From Methylobacteriaceae bacterium (GTDB lineage Bacteria; Pseudomonadota; Alphaproteobacteria; Rhizobiales; Beijerinckiaceae), in NCBI GenBank assembly GCA_020638195.1, contig JACKJC010000001.1, forward strand, positions 237,001 to 301,000: a stretch of DNA of 64,000 bases, read 5' to 3'. The notes under the pieces are model-generated. The model ran no database searches and had not been told where the DNA came from. It worked only from the letters and a program-made list of their open reading frames with translations. The translations under genes and the position numbers were made by a program. This document shows, in pieces, positions 1-8,659 of the stretch. Position 1 is the stretch's first letter. Each line of letters begins with the position of its first letter.

Positions 1-3000
1 GAAGCGCGGCTTGCCCTCGAACTTGCGCCCGCCTTCGCGCTGTTCGCCGTCGTGACCTTCGGCCGGCTTCGGCCGCTCGGGGCGCTGCGGGATGATCCAT
101 TCGCGCGGCGCGCGCTTTTCCGGCCGGCGGCCCTGCGGCCGGCCGCCCTCGCGACGATGCTGATGCGGACGACCGGGCGTCCAGACCTCGATCATCGCCG
201 GTTCAGCGGCCTCCGTCGCCTCGTTTGCTGGCGTATCTCCACCGGCCGGGGCCTCGGCGATCACGGTTTCGACCGCTTCCTCGACTGCGGATTGCAGCGC
301 GGATTCCGCCAGAACCGCCTCGTCACTCGTCGGCTCGACAGGCGCGGGCGCCTCGGCGGGTTCTTCTTCGACTATGTCCGGCTGCGCTTCGGCAGCGGCG
401 GCTTCGATGTCGACAGGCGCGGGCGGGGGCGGCGGCTCATCGCCGGACTGTTCGACAGTCAGAACCGCTTCCTCTGACGTCTGCCCCTCGGCCTCGAGCC
501 GACCGTCTGCTTCGGCGGCCTCATCCGGGACCGCCGGGCTGTGGCCTGCATCTGTCTCAGCCGATTCGTCGGGCGCGTCGGAGGCCGGCGCTCCCGCCTC
601 GCCCTCGGTCTTGACCTGCACGGGCTCGGTCGGCGCCTTCGGCACGAGCGGCACGGTAATTGCCGGCCCCTGCCGGGTCTCCATGTGGAAACCGAGCGAC
701 TTCAGGATCGAGGCGAAAGCCTCGCCAGAGCAGCCCGCGAGCGAGGTCATGCCGACCGTGACGACAAAGCCGTTTCCATCCGCCGCGCCCGGGGGCGGAT
801 CGCCCGCCGTGACGCCTGGCCGATAGGCGACCGCCGGTCGGATGAGATCCGCGAGCCGCTCCAGAATATCGACGCGCACCGCCCGCTCGCCCGACACGCG
901 AAAGCCCGCGACCCGATACAGGTCTTTGGAAATCTCGGCATTGGCGGCAAAGGACGTGCGCCCGGAGGAGGCGAGATGCGCGACTTCCTCCAGCCCGGTC
1001 GCGCCGTCGAGACCGCCGTGCTTGAGCGACCACAATTGCGCGGCGAGCGCGCGCGGCGCTGGCTTCAGCAGCGCGGGAACGTAGAGGTGATAGGCGCCGA
1101 AACGGATGCCGACCTTGCGCAGGGCGCCGCGGCCTTCCTGCGACAGGCCCTTCACGTCGCCCGCGATTTTCGCGCGATCCACGACGCCGAGGTCTTCCGC
1201 GATCCGGAAAGCGATCCCGCGTGAAATACCCTCGAGGCCTTCGCCGGCTTCGAGCTGCGCGAGCGGCCCGAGCAATTTCGTCACATGCTGCGCCAGCCAG
1301 AGATCGACGCGGCGCTGCACCTTTTCCAGCGCCTCGCCGGCGAGACTGTCGTCGGCGGTCAGCACCGCGCGGGGTTCGAGAATCTTGTCGCCGGCCACAA
1401 TGCGCGCAATGGGTTCGCCAAGCCAGCGGATCGCCCCGTCGTTGGAGAGCGCGAAGGCCGTGTCCACCGCATCGCTCACGCGCGTCGCCCGGCTTTCGAT
1501 CTCGGCCGCCAGCGCCTTCTGCGCCGCCGCGTTCAGGGCCCTGGCCGCTTCGCCCTCCGCCTGGGGATCGGCCGTGAAACGGAATCCGCGCAATTGCCCG
1601 ACATGCTGGCCCTCGACCAGCACGTCGCCATCGGAAGTTATTTCGGCGTCCAGCATTCGGTTCTCTCTGAGGCGCCGCATGAGGAGAGAGGTGCGGCGGT
1701 CGACGAAGCGCTGCGCGAGCCTCTCGTGCAGCGCGTCCGACAGACTGTCCTCTACCCGACGCGCCTCGCCCTGCCAATGCTCGGGGTCGGCGAGCCAGTC
1801 GCCGCGATTGGCGATGAAGCTCCAGGCGCGCACCTGCGCGATCCGCTGCGACAGCGTATCGATATCGCCATAGGTGCGATCGACTTCCGCCAGACGCCGG
1901 GAAAACCAGTCGTCCGGAATGCGCCCGCGCCGCACGATGAAGAAAAAGACGGTGCGCGCGAGTTCCGCATGGGCGGCCGGCGAAACCTTGCGATAGTCGG
2001 GAATCTGGCAGACTTCCCAGAGCCGCGCGATATCGGCCGGCGTCGCCGCCTGCCGGCGCACGTCCTCGTCGTGCGAGAGAACGTCCAGCACCATCTGGTC
2101 TTCCGCGATCGGCGCGCGCGTCAGACCCTGCTCACCGGGCAGCCGGTCGAGCGAGACGCCGAGCGCCGGGATCGATGAGAAATCCAGAGCGGCGTTGCGC
2201 CATTGCAACAAGGACAGCGGATCGAAGCGGTGATCTTCCAGCGCCTCGACGAGATCCTCGTCGAAGGGCGCGCAGCGTCCGGACGTCCCGAATGTGCCGT
2301 CGCGCGTATGCCGCCCCGCGCGCCCCGCGATCTGACCGAATTCGGCCGGCGTCAGGCGACGGAACTGCCGCCCGTCGAATTTGCGGTCGGAGGCGAAGGC
2401 GATGTGGTCGACATCGAGATTGAGCCCCATGCCGATCGCGTCGGTGGCGACGACATAATCGACGTCGCCGTTCTGGAACATGTCGATCTGGGCGTTTCTC
2501 GTGCGCGGCGAAAGCGCGCCGAGCACAACCGCCGCCCCGCCACGCTGGCGGCGCAGGAATTCGGCGATGGCGTAAACCTCCTCGGCCGAAAAGGCGACGA
2601 TGGCGCTGCGACGCGGCAGTCGGGAAATCTTGCGCTCGCCGGCAAAGCTCAGCTTCGAGAGCCGGGGGCGCTCCACGATCGGAACGCCGGGCAGCAGCAT
2701 GCGAATGACCGGCGCCATTACGCCCGAGCCGATCAGCAAGGTCTCGTCCGTCCCGCGCCGGTTGAGAATGCGGTCGGTAAAGACATGGCCACGGTCGAAA
2801 TCGGCGGCCAGCTGGATTTCGTCCACCGCCATGAAGGAGACCGGCAGGTCGCGCGGCATGGCCTCGACGGTCGAGACCCAATAGCGGGGGTTCGGCGGCT
2901 TGATCTTTTCCTCGCCGGTCACCAGCGCAACCACGTTCGTCCCGGCGCGCGCGACGAGCTTCTGGTAAATTTCGCGCGCCAGCAGGCGCAGCGGCAGGCC

Positions 3001-3141
3001 GATCATGCCGGTGGGATGGCCGAGCATGCGCTCGATCGCGAAATGCGTCTTGCCGGTGTTGGTCGGCCCCAGAACCACCGTCACGCCTGCGTTTCGCCGC
3101 GCCTTGCTCTCGACGGATGTCGGCGCGCCTGAATAGTTCAT
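1..3141 (-). CDS. Large DEAD/DEAH-type helicase-related protein (SUV3/MgpS-like), C-terminus cut by window edge
   Basis: The minus-strand reading frame is open from an ATG at 3141 to the first base of the window, giving at least 1047 residues. The N-terminus carries a Walker A motif (GPTNTGKT, about residues 25-32) and a DEIQ-type Walker B. A second RecA-like domain follows, with QIAGRAGRH as helicase motif VI. This layout matches the superfamily 2 RNA helicases related to mitochondrial SUV3, which are widespread in Hyphomicrobiales. From about residue 810 the protein becomes rich in Ala, Glu and Pro, then turns strongly Arg/Lys/Pro-rich towards the edge, like a disordered nucleic-acid-binding tail. 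The stop codon lies outside the window. From family knowledge it probably unwinds RNA or DNA-RNA duplexes; the precise role is not known to me. Its promoter must lie in the unusual region 3142-3624. Confidence 0.85.
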   Translation of the reverse strand, partial: MNYSGAPTSVESKARRNAGVTVVLGPTNTGKTHFAIERMLGHPTGMIGLPLRLLAREIYQKLVARAGTNVVALVTGEEKIKPPNPRYWVSTVEAMPRDLPVSFMAVDEIQLAADFDRGHVFTDRILNRRGTDETLLIGSGVMAPVIRMLLPGVPIVERPRLSKLSFAGERKISRLPRRSAIVAFSAEEVYAIAEFLRRQRGGAAVVLGALSPRTRNAQIDMFQNGDVDYVVATDAIGMGLNLDVDHIAFASDRKFDGRQFRRLTPAEFGQIAGRAGRHTRDGTFGTSGRCAPFDEDLVEALEDHRFDPLSLLQWRNAALDFSSIPALGVSLDRLPGEQGLTRAPIAEDQMVLDVLSHDEDVRRQAATPADIARLWEVCQIPDYRKVSPAAHAELARTVFFFIVRRGRIPDDWFSRRLAEVDRTYGDIDTLSQRIAQVRAWSFIANRGDWLADPEHWQGEARRVEDSLSDALHERLAQRFVDRRTSLLMRRLRENRMLDAEITSDGDVLVEGQHVGQLRGFRFTADPQAEGEAARALNAAAQKALAAEIESRATRVSDAVDTAFALSNDGAIRWLGEPIARIVAGDKILEPRAVLTADDSLAGEALEKVQRRVDLWLAQHVTKLLGPLAQLEAGEGLEGISRGIAFRIAEDLGVVDRAKIAGDVKGLSQEGRGALRKVGIRFGAYHLYVPALLKPAPRALAAQLWSLKHGGLDGATGLEEVAHLASSGRTSFAANAEISKDLYRVAGFRVSGERAVRVDILERLADLIRPAVAYRPGVTAGDPPPGAADGNGFVVTVGMTSLAGCSGEAFASILKSLGFHMETRQGPAITVPLVPKAPTEPVQVKTEGEAGAPASDAPDESAETDAGHSPAVPDEAAEADGRLEAEGQTSEEAVLTVEQSGDEPPPPPAPVDIEAAAAEAQPDIVEEEPAEAPAPVEPTSDEAVLAESALQSAVEEAVETVIAEAPAGGDTPANEATEAAEPAMIEVWTPGRPHQHRREGGRPQGRRPEKRAPREWIIPQRPERPKPAEGHDGEQREGGRKFEGKPRF

Positions 3142-3456
3142 GGGGCCGCCCCCGCGTCCGACCGCCGCCCGCCTGTGCCGAATTGAACCGGCCGGCGGCC
3201 GAAAAATTCAGCTTTCGAACGAGTCGCGAACGAATCGCGCCCGAATCGCTGACACCCGACGAGTCGTATTTTGTTCCCCGCAAGATATCGCGGAGGTCGC
3301 TTCATTGGGCGCCAAGTATTGTGAATCGAAACGACTCCGAACGGGAATCGGGACCGGAAATCTCGACTCGCTGACGGACTCCGAAGGCTGATTTTGTCAA
3401 GCGCGGGCCGAAAAGAACTGCAAGGTGACACTGCGTTAACTTTCAGGCCGAACCGC

Positions 3457-3505
3457 GAACGGAGCGCGCACGAATCGCTGAAACAGCGAATTTCGCGCTT
3501 CGTTC
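3457..3505. repeat. Long imperfect inverted repeat (cruciform/hairpin candidate)
   Basis: The outer arms GAACGGAGCGCG (3457-3468) and CGCGCTTCGTTC (3494-3505) pair at 11 of 12 positions. Inside them the arms TCGCTG and CAGCGA (3475-3480 and 3484-3489) pair perfectly around an AAA loop. The last GANTC site of the cluster (3472) lies in the interior bulge. Possible roles are a protein-binding palindrome, a terminator-like RNA hairpin or a replication-type element; the sequence alone does not decide. Confidence 0.5.
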
Positions 3506-3547
3506 ACGCAATATATGGGGCGCGGGAGCTCCAGCGCCACAAGGCTC

Positions 3548-3556
3548 TGTGGATAA
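3548..3556 (-). promoter_or_regulatory. Perfect consensus DnaA box
   Basis: The bases TGTGGATAA read on the minus strand as TTATCCACA, the strongest DnaA-binding nonamer. It sits about 70 bp beyond the last GANTC site. A single box is not proof of DnaA binding. Confidence 0.5.
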
Positions 3557-3624
3557 GAGGGCGAGAAAGCAGGCGCGGGCCGGCCGGTTGTTAACCAATC
3601 CCGGCTACGAAAACCCTGATTGGG

Positions 3625-4461
3625 TCAGTTGTTCTGAGCGCGCCGTTCGCCGAGATGGAAATCGACGGCCTGGATCACCAGAGATCCCTGTTTCGTGCCG
3701 ATCTTGATGTAATAGGGCACGACGACATGGACCTGCGCCATGGGCGCGAGCCAGACTTCCATGTCGCGATTCTGCGCCATGTACCGCGTCGACTGGCTGT
3801 CGAGCTTGTAGCCTGATATCGGCGTGTAGCGCGCCGAGCAGACCGATACCGGGCCGGTATAGCCCTTGGCGTGGACGTTGCGCATTCCCTTGTAGAACAG
3901 CGACACATTGAAGCGCACAAGCCCGTCGTAGACCGGAATCGTGCGATCGCAGGCAGACTGCCCGACCAGCGGCTGGCCGGGGGGAACGCTCATGACCAGA
4001 GCGCTCACGGGGTCCAGAATGCTCGTCTTGTGCGCCTGGGTGACGGGTACGCGCTCGTCCATGTCGAGGAAGGGCGGCGATATCTCGACCGCACGCACGG
4101 TGCCCGAAGCCAGACCCATGCGCACGGTGCGCGTCTCGTTCGCATTGGCCGTCGTATTTGCGTAGGCGTTGGACAGCACGGCGCCGTTGGCGATCACGCC
4201 ATTGGCGGTCGCGGCCCCCTTGGCCTTGGTGACGAGCGCCGCGAGACCCGACAGGCGCAGGCCGATGTCGATCTTGTAGCCGCCCGGCTCGATCGAGGCG
4301 GCGGCGTCCGCATTGCCGATAGGCACGCCGATGATCGAAAGCGCATAGCTCGCGCGCAGACTTTCGGCGCTGGCCTGCGAAACCGCCAGGCAGAAAGCCG
4401 CCACGCCGGCTAGAAGGCCCAGGGATCGGGCGGCTGTGCGCCTAAATCTGCTCAAAACCAT
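3625..4461 (-). CDS. DUF3108 domain-containing secreted protein
   Basis: A 278-residue protein with an N-terminal signal peptide: Arg-rich start, hydrophobic core, and a likely cleavage after ASQASA or nearby. The mature part, which begins near ESLRASYALSIIGVPIG, has the beta-rich pattern of DUF3108, predicted to be periplasmic and of unknown function. I chose the ATG at 4461; a GTG at 4470 in the same frame is possible. In related genomes, as I recall, this family lies between rpmB and the helicase seen downstream. Here the helicase is still next in the same direction, but rpmB is about 47 kb away. Confidence 0.8.
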   Translation of the reverse strand: MVLSRFRRTAARSLGLLAGVAAFCLAVSQASAESLRASYALSIIGVPIGNADAAASIEPGGYKIDIGLRLSGLAALVTKAKGAATANGVIANGAVLSNAYANTTANANETRTVRMGLASGTVRAVEISPPFLDMDERVPVTQAHKTSILDPVSALVMSVPPGQPLVGQSACDRTIPVYDGLVRFNVSLFYKGMRNVHAKGYTGPVSVCSARYTPISGYKLDSQSTRYMAQNRDMEVWLAPMAQVHVVVPYYIKIGTKQGSLVIQAVDFHLGERRAQNN

Positions 4462-4657
4462 CAGGCCCACCGTGAATGCCGGGCTGCGCTTGAATCAGCG
4501 CGTCTTTCGGCATTGATCCCTCGCGAATCGGTCCGAAAAATGACCTTTCGTGTTTCGCAGGCGCATATGAGGGTGGCAAGCCCCCCGCACTTTTTCGCGA
4601 CCGCGCGAAAGGCTACAAGAACGCCGCGCCGCGCCGCGTAGACACTTGCGAGACAAG

Positions 4658-5734
4658 ATGAGCCGTTTCTGGAGCCCGCTCGTTCACGACCTCAAGCCCT
4701 ATGTGGCGGGCGAACAGCCCGTCATGGCCGACATCGTGAAGCTCAACACCAATGAGAGCCCCTACGGGCCGAGCCCGCGCGCGATTGCAGCGATCCAGGC
4801 GGCCGCCACCGACGCGCTACGCCTCTACCCCGAGCCGACTTCATTGAAGCTGCGCGAAACAATCGCGAAGCGGGAGGGCGTGAAGCCGGATCAGGTCTTC
4901 GTCGGCAATTCCTCGGACGAGGTTCTGGCTCTGGTCTTCCAGGCGCTCCTGAAGCACGAGAAGCCGCTCGCCTTTCCCGACGTGACCTATTCCTTTTATC
5001 CCGTCTGGTCCCAGCTGTTCGGCGTCAAGACGAAGACCGTCCCGCTCGACGCCGCCATGCGCATCGACGTGTCGGCCTATGGCGCAGACTGCGGCGCGAT
5101 CATCTTCGCCAACCCCAACGCGCCGACCGGCATTGCCCTTTCGCGCGCGGATATCGAAACGCTGCTCCAGGCCCATCCCGACATTCCCGTCGTGATCGAC
5201 GAGGCCTACGTCGATTTCGGCGCCGAAAGCGCGATACCGTTGATCGACCGCTACCCCAACCTTCTGGTCACCCACACGCTGTCGAAGTCGCGCGCGCTCG
5301 CAGGGCTCCGCGTCGGCGTCGCCATCGGCTCGCGCGAACTGATCGATGCGCTGGAGCGCGTGAAGGACAGTTTCAACTCCTACCCCCTCGACCGCCTCGC
5401 CCAGGCCGGCGCGATCGCCGCCTACGAGGACGAGGACTGGTTCCAGAAGAGTTGCGCAAAAGTGATCGCCAGCCGCGAGCGGCTGACGGCGGAACTCACG
5501 CGCCTCGGCTTCGGCGTCCTGCCGTCGAAAGCCAATTTTGTCTTCGCCAGCCATCCCGCCCACAAGGCTGCCGACATTTTTCGCGCCTTGCGCGAAAAGG
5601 CGATCATCGTGCGCTGGTTCGACAAGCCGAGGATTTCCGAGCGGCTGCGCATCTCCATCGGCACGGACGCTGAGTGCGACCGGCTGGTGGCGGCGCTGAA
5701 GGATATATTGCGATGGAACGAGGCGGCGCGTTGA
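4658..5734 (+). CDS. hisC: Histidinol-phosphate aminotransferase
   Basis: A 358-residue class I/II PLP-dependent aminotransferase that converts imidazole-acetol phosphate and glutamate to histidinol phosphate in histidine synthesis. The start MSRFWSP matches the usual N-terminus of the family, so I prefer the ATG at 4658 over a TTG at 4646. Visible motifs are LNTNESPYGPSP near the N-terminus, FANPNAPTG, VIDEAYVDF, and the PLP-lysine motif HTLSKSRALAGLRVG with Lys210. The C-terminal RISIGT segment holds the substrate-binding Arg. Some family members also transaminate aromatic amino acids. It is a single gene here, with no other his genes in the window. Confidence 0.93.
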   Translation: MSRFWSPLVHDLKPYVAGEQPVMADIVKLNTNESPYGPSPRAIAAIQAAATDALRLYPEPTSLKLRETIAKREGVKPDQVFVGNSSDEVLALVFQALLKHEKPLAFPDVTYSFYPVWSQLFGVKTKTVPLDAAMRIDVSAYGADCGAIIFANPNAPTGIALSRADIETLLQAHPDIPVVIDEAYVDFGAESAIPLIDRYPNLLVTHTLSKSRALAGLRVGVAIGSRELIDALERVKDSFNSYPLDRLAQAGAIAAYEDEDWFQKSCAKVIASRERLTAELTRLGFGVLPSKANFVFASHPAHKAADIFRALREKAIIVRWFDKPRISERLRISIGTDAECDRLVAALKDILRWNEAAR

Positions 5735-5770
5735 CAGAACCACCGCGGTTCACCACGTTGCACTGTGAAC
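5731..5770 (+). promoter_or_regulatory. Candidate promoter/operator of the toxin-antitoxin pair
   Basis: A TTGACA hexamer (5731-5736) overlaps the hisC stop codon. It is followed at once by the inverted repeat GAACC-accgc-GGTTC (5737-5751), and another GAACC lies at 5766-5770. No good -10 box is obvious. Ribbon-helix-helix antitoxins typically bind such short palindromes to repress their own operon, so this is the most likely operator. Confidence 0.4.
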
Positions 5771-5786
5771 CATCAAGGATCGCGCG

Positions 5787-6023
5787 ATGACCGCCTTTAC
5801 CGTTCGCGTTCCCGACGAAACTGCAGACAAGCTGGACCGCCTCGCCGAAAAGCTCGACCGCTCGCGCGCCTATGTCGCCGCGCAGGCGATCGAGGCCTAT
5901 GTCGAGCGGGAAGCTTGGCAGCTCGCGGAAATCGAGGCCGGCCTCGCCGAAGCTGACGCCGGCGACTTCGCGGATCGCGACGATCTCGCGCGCGTCGTCG
6001 CAAAATACGTAAAGCCGGCCTGA
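5787..6023 (+). CDS. Ribbon-helix-helix antitoxin (ParD/CopG-like)
   Basis: A 78-residue protein beginning TAFTVRVPDETADKLDRLAE, the beta strand and first helix of a ribbon-helix-helix DNA-binding domain. The second helix, SRAYVAAQAIEAYVERE, is also typical. The acidic C-terminal half probably wraps the toxin. The family pairs with ParE/RelE toxins, blocks them by direct binding, and represses the operon. The toxin gene begins 4 bases after the stop, so the two are translationally linked. It follows hisC by 52 bases. Confidence 0.85.
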   Translation: MTAFTVRVPDETADKLDRLAEKLDRSRAYVAAQAIEAYVEREAWQLAEIEAGLAEADAGDFADRDDLARVVAKYVKPA

Positions 6024-6027
6024 TTGC

Positions 6028-6321
6028 ATGGCCTCCCGGCGGATACGCTGGACACGCCGGGCTATTCGCCGCCTCGACCAGATCGGCGCCTATATCGCCA
6101 AGGACAGCCCGACGTCGGCGGCCCGCGTGGTTGCCCGCATCATATCTGCTGTCGATTTCCTGTCCGAACAGCCCGCAATGGGTCGCGTCGGCCGCATCGC
6201 GCAGACGCGGGAGCTCGTTCTTCCGGACATTCCCTATATCGTCGCCTACCGCGTGCGTGGGACAGACATCGAAATCCTGACAGTTATGCACGCCGCGCGA
6301 AGATGGCCGAACGCGCTCTGA
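6028..6321 (+). CDS. ParE/RelE-family toxin
   Basis: A 97-residue basic protein with the ParE/RelE fold signature: RWTRRAIRRLDQIGAYIAKDSP at the N-terminus, two helices, a central GRVGRIAQTRELVLPDIPYIVAYRV strand block, and a C-terminal IEILTVMHAARRWP strand. ParE members poison DNA gyrase; RelE members cleave mRNA on the ribosome. The sequence fits the ParE side better because it pairs with a ribbon-helix-helix antitoxin, but the target is inferred. It forms a two-gene module with the preceding antitoxin. Confidence 0.85.
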   Translation: MASRRIRWTRRAIRRLDQIGAYIAKDSPTSAARVVARIISAVDFLSEQPAMGRVGRIAQTRELVLPDIPYIVAYRVRGTDIEILTVMHAARRWPNAL

Positions 6322-6344
6322 AGCGACCGGCCCGCCCGCAAAGA

Positions 6345-6373
6345 TTGACTTCCCCGCCCTTATCGCCCTAAAA
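6345..6373 (+). promoter_or_regulatory. Possible sigma-70 promoter for ffh
   Basis: TTGACT (6345-6350) and CTAAAA (6368-6373) are separated by 17 bp. They lie about 130 bases before the ffh start, in the short gap after the toxin gene. The -10 match is weak. Confidence 0.35.
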
Positions 6374-6506
6374 GCCCCGCAACTCTCGTCAGAGTGTCCA
6401 TTGCGATCCGCCGACCCGCCCTCGAGGCAGGAGGCCACCGCCCGGCAGCGCGAAGCGCCCCCGGGCGCGATTTGCGTTGGTTTCTCAGTCGAGTCTGGAG
6501 TCAAAA

Positions 6507-8063
6507 ATGTTCGAAGGCCTCAGCGACAAGCTTTCCGGCATATTCGACCAGCTCACGCGCCGTGGCGCGCTGAGCGAGGCGGATGTGGAAGCGGCTCTGC
6601 GCGAAGTGCGCCGCGCGCTGCTGGAGGCCGACGTCGCGCTGGAAGTCGTGCGCGGCTTTACCGACAAGGCGCGCGAGCGCGCCATCGGCGCCAATGTCAT
6701 CAAGTCGGTCTCGCCCGGCCAGATGGTCGTCAAGATCGTCTCGGACGTCCTGACAGAGACGTTGGGGTCGGAATCCGAGCCGATCGACCTCAACGCCCCC
6801 GCCCCCGTCGCCATCATGATGGTCGGCCTGCAGGGCGCGGGTAAGACCACGACCACAGCCAAGATCGCCAAGCGGCTGACGGAGCGCCAGAAGAAGCGCG
6901 TTCTCATGGCCTCGCTCGACGTCAAGCGTCCGGCGGCGCAGGAACAGCTCGCCGTGCTCGGCCGCCAGGTCGGCGTCGACACGCTGCCGATCGTGCCGGG
7001 CCAGACGCCGGTTCAGATCGCCATCCGCGCCGAAGAGGTCGGACGCCTGCAGGGCTACGACATCGTCATGTTCGACACCGCCGGCCGCACGCATATCGAC
7101 GAGCCGCTGATGGTCGAGATGGCGGAAATCAAGCAAGCCGCGCGCCCGCATGAAATCCTGCTCGTCGCCGACGCCCTCACCGGCCAGGACGCCGTCAATC
7201 TCGCGCGCAATTTCAACGAGCGCGTCGGCGTCACAGGCATCGTGCTGACCCGCGTCGATGGCGACGGCCGCGGTGGCGCGGCGCTGTCGATGCGCGCCGT
7301 CACCGGCAAGCCGATCAAGCTGATCGGCATCGGCGAAAAAATGGACGCGCTGGACGATTTCGATCCCAAGCGCATCGCCAATCGCATTCTCGGCATGGGC
7401 GACATCGTCGCTCTCGTCGAGAAGGCGGCCCAGACCATCGACGCCGAAAAGGCGCAGCGCATCGCCGAGAAGATGCGCAAGGGCAAGTTCGATCTCGAGG
7501 ACCTCGCCGAACAATTGGCGCAGGCCGAGAAGATCGGCGGGCTCTCAGGGATAATGGGCATGCTGCCGGGCGTCGGTAAGCTGAAGGAGCAGATGGCGGC
7601 GGCGAACATCGACGACCGCATTCTCAAGCGTCAGCGCGCGATCATCCTGTCGATGACCCCGCAGGAACGCCGCAACCCCGACATCCTCAAGGCCTCGCGC
7701 AAGAAACGCATCGCGGCCGGCGCGGGCGTCAATGTCGAGCAGGTCAACAAGCTCCTGAAACAGCATCGCGGCATGGCCGACATGATGAAGGCCATGGGCG
7801 GCGGCAAGCGCGGCCCGATGGGCAAGATGGCGCAGATGTTCGGGCTCGGCGGCGGCATGCCGCAGCCGACGCCGGAGCAGATCGAGGCCATGCAGAAGCA
7901 GCTCGGCGGGCAATTGCCGCCGAACATGCCCAAACTCCCGGATGCGCCGCCCGCCGGCGCGTTCGGACCCAAGCCGGGAGCCCCGGGCTTGCCCGGCGCC
8001 ATGCCGAAGCTTCCGGGCCTCGGCGGCGGCTTCAACCCGTTCCAGTTCGGAAAGAAGAAATGA
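6507..8063 (+). CDS. ffh: Signal recognition particle protein Ffh (SRP54 GTPase)
   Basis: A 518-residue protein that binds the 4.5S RNA and signal sequences of nascent membrane proteins and delivers them to FtsY. The N domain starts MFEGLSDKLSGIFDQL. The GTPase P-loop GLQGAGKTT lies at residues 107-115, followed by DVKRPAAQEQL, DTAGRTH and the TRVDGDGRGG loop. The M domain is Met-rich with a Gly/Pro-rich tail ending NPFQFGKKK. The ATG at 6507 is preceded by only a weak ribosome-binding site. It heads the conserved ffh-rpsP-rimM-trmD series. Confidence 0.96.
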   Translation: MFEGLSDKLSGIFDQLTRRGALSEADVEAALREVRRALLEADVALEVVRGFTDKARERAIGANVIKSVSPGQMVVKIVSDVLTETLGSESEPIDLNAPAPVAIMMVGLQGAGKTTTTAKIAKRLTERQKKRVLMASLDVKRPAAQEQLAVLGRQVGVDTLPIVPGQTPVQIAIRAEEVGRLQGYDIVMFDTAGRTHIDEPLMVEMAEIKQAARPHEILLVADALTGQDAVNLARNFNERVGVTGIVLTRVDGDGRGGAALSMRAVTGKPIKLIGIGEKMDALDDFDPKRIANRILGMGDIVALVEKAAQTIDAEKAQRIAEKMRKGKFDLEDLAEQLAQAEKIGGLSGIMGMLPGVGKLKEQMAAANIDDRILKRQRAIILSMTPQERRNPDILKASRKKRIAAGAGVNVEQVNKLLKQHRGMADMMKAMGGGKRGPMGKMAQMFGLGGGMPQPTPEQIEAMQKQLGGQLPPNMPKLPDAPPAGAFGPKPGAPGLPGAMPKLPGLGGGFNPFQFGKKK

Positions 8064-8071
8064 CGTGAATT

Positions 8072-8254
8072 CCTTCTCCCCGTTCGCAAACCGGGTGCTC
8101 CCGGTTTGCGCATCAATGCTGAAGTCGGCAACAGCCAACTTCAGTGTCGGGGAGAAGGTGGCCGAAGGCCGGATGAGGGGCCGGTCGGCGGTATGCATTC
8201 TTGCCAGATGACCGGCCCCTCACCCCAGCCCTCTCCCCGCAAGCGGGGAGAGGG
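8072..8254. repeat. Mosaic of palindromic repeats between ffh and rpsP
   Basis: Several nested inverted repeats fill this gap. CCTTCTCCCCG (8072-8082) pairs with CGGGGAGAAGG (8148-8158). Inside lie an 11-bp hairpin (8085-8095 with 8100-8110) and a 10-bp hairpin with one mismatch (8120-8129 with 8134-8143). Downstream, GAGGGGCCGGTC (8175-8186) pairs with its complement at 8210-8221, and CCCTCTCCCCGC (8229-8240) pairs with 8243-8254 around an AA loop. The last hairpin ends 24 bases before the rpsP start and could affect its expression. Confidence 0.75.
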
Positions 8255-8278
8255 GGTGAAATTACGAAAGGTAGAAAC

Positions 8279-8644
8279 ATGTCCCTGAAGATTCGTCTGT
8301 CCCGCGGCGGCGCCAAGAAGCGTCCGTTCTATCGCATCGTCATCGCCGACTCGCGTTCGCCCCGCGACGGCCGCTTCATCGAACGTCTCGGCACGTTCGA
8401 TCCGCTGAAGGCCAAGGACGCCGCCGACCGTCTCGTTGTCGACGCCGAAAAGGCCAAGGAATGGATCGCCAAGGGCGCGACCCCGACCGATCGCGTCGCC
8501 CGCCTGCTCGAGAGCGTCGGCGTCGGCCAGCGCGCCGCCCGCAGCAACCCCGAGAAGGCCAAGCCGAAGAAGAAGGCCCAGGAGCGCGCCGCCGCTGCCG
8601 CCGCCGCCGCCGAAAAGGCCGCTGCGGAAGCGGCTGCCGAGTAA
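8279..8644 (+). CDS. rpsP: 30S ribosomal protein S16
   Basis: A 121-residue protein beginning MSLKIRLSRGGAKKRPFYRIVIADSR, the classic S16 N-terminus. The conserved core runs to about residue 85. An Ala/Lys/Glu-rich tail follows, as is common in alphaproteobacterial S16. It binds 16S rRNA and is needed for 30S assembly. The ATG at 8279 follows an AAAGGTAG ribosome-binding site. The upstream mosaic hairpins separate it from ffh, and the gap to rimM is filled by another repeat. Confidence 0.96.
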   Translation: MSLKIRLSRGGAKKRPFYRIVIADSRSPRDGRFIERLGTFDPLKAKDAADRLVVDAEKAKEWIAKGATPTDRVARLLESVGVGQRAARSNPEKAKPKKKAQERAAAAAAAAEKAAAEAAAE

Positions 8645-8659
8645 GTTTACGTCTCTCGC

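Larger units (their letters stand above)
3142..3624. promoter_or_regulatory. Gene-free region with a dense, phased cluster of GANTC methylation sites
   Basis: No coding region is supported here. Ten GANTC sites start at 3221, 3232, 3243, 3261, 3323, 3333, 3345, 3365, 3377 and 3472; about one would be expected by chance in 256 bases at this base composition. Several neighbours are 10-12 bp apart, roughly one helical turn. The longer word GANTCGCTGA occurs at 3243, 3365 and 3472. GANTC is the target of the cell-cycle methyltransferase CcrM in alphaproteobacteria. The region also holds an inverted repeat, a DnaA box and a TTAACCA word at 3591 that resembles a CtrA half-site. It lies upstream of the helicase gene, so it at least contains that promoter. 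Confidence 0.6.

Noticed and set aside
3142..3624. Chromosomal origin oriC
   Set aside because: Only one good DnaA box, no AT-rich unwinding stretch, and none of the usual origin neighbours such as hemE; kept only as a possible control region.
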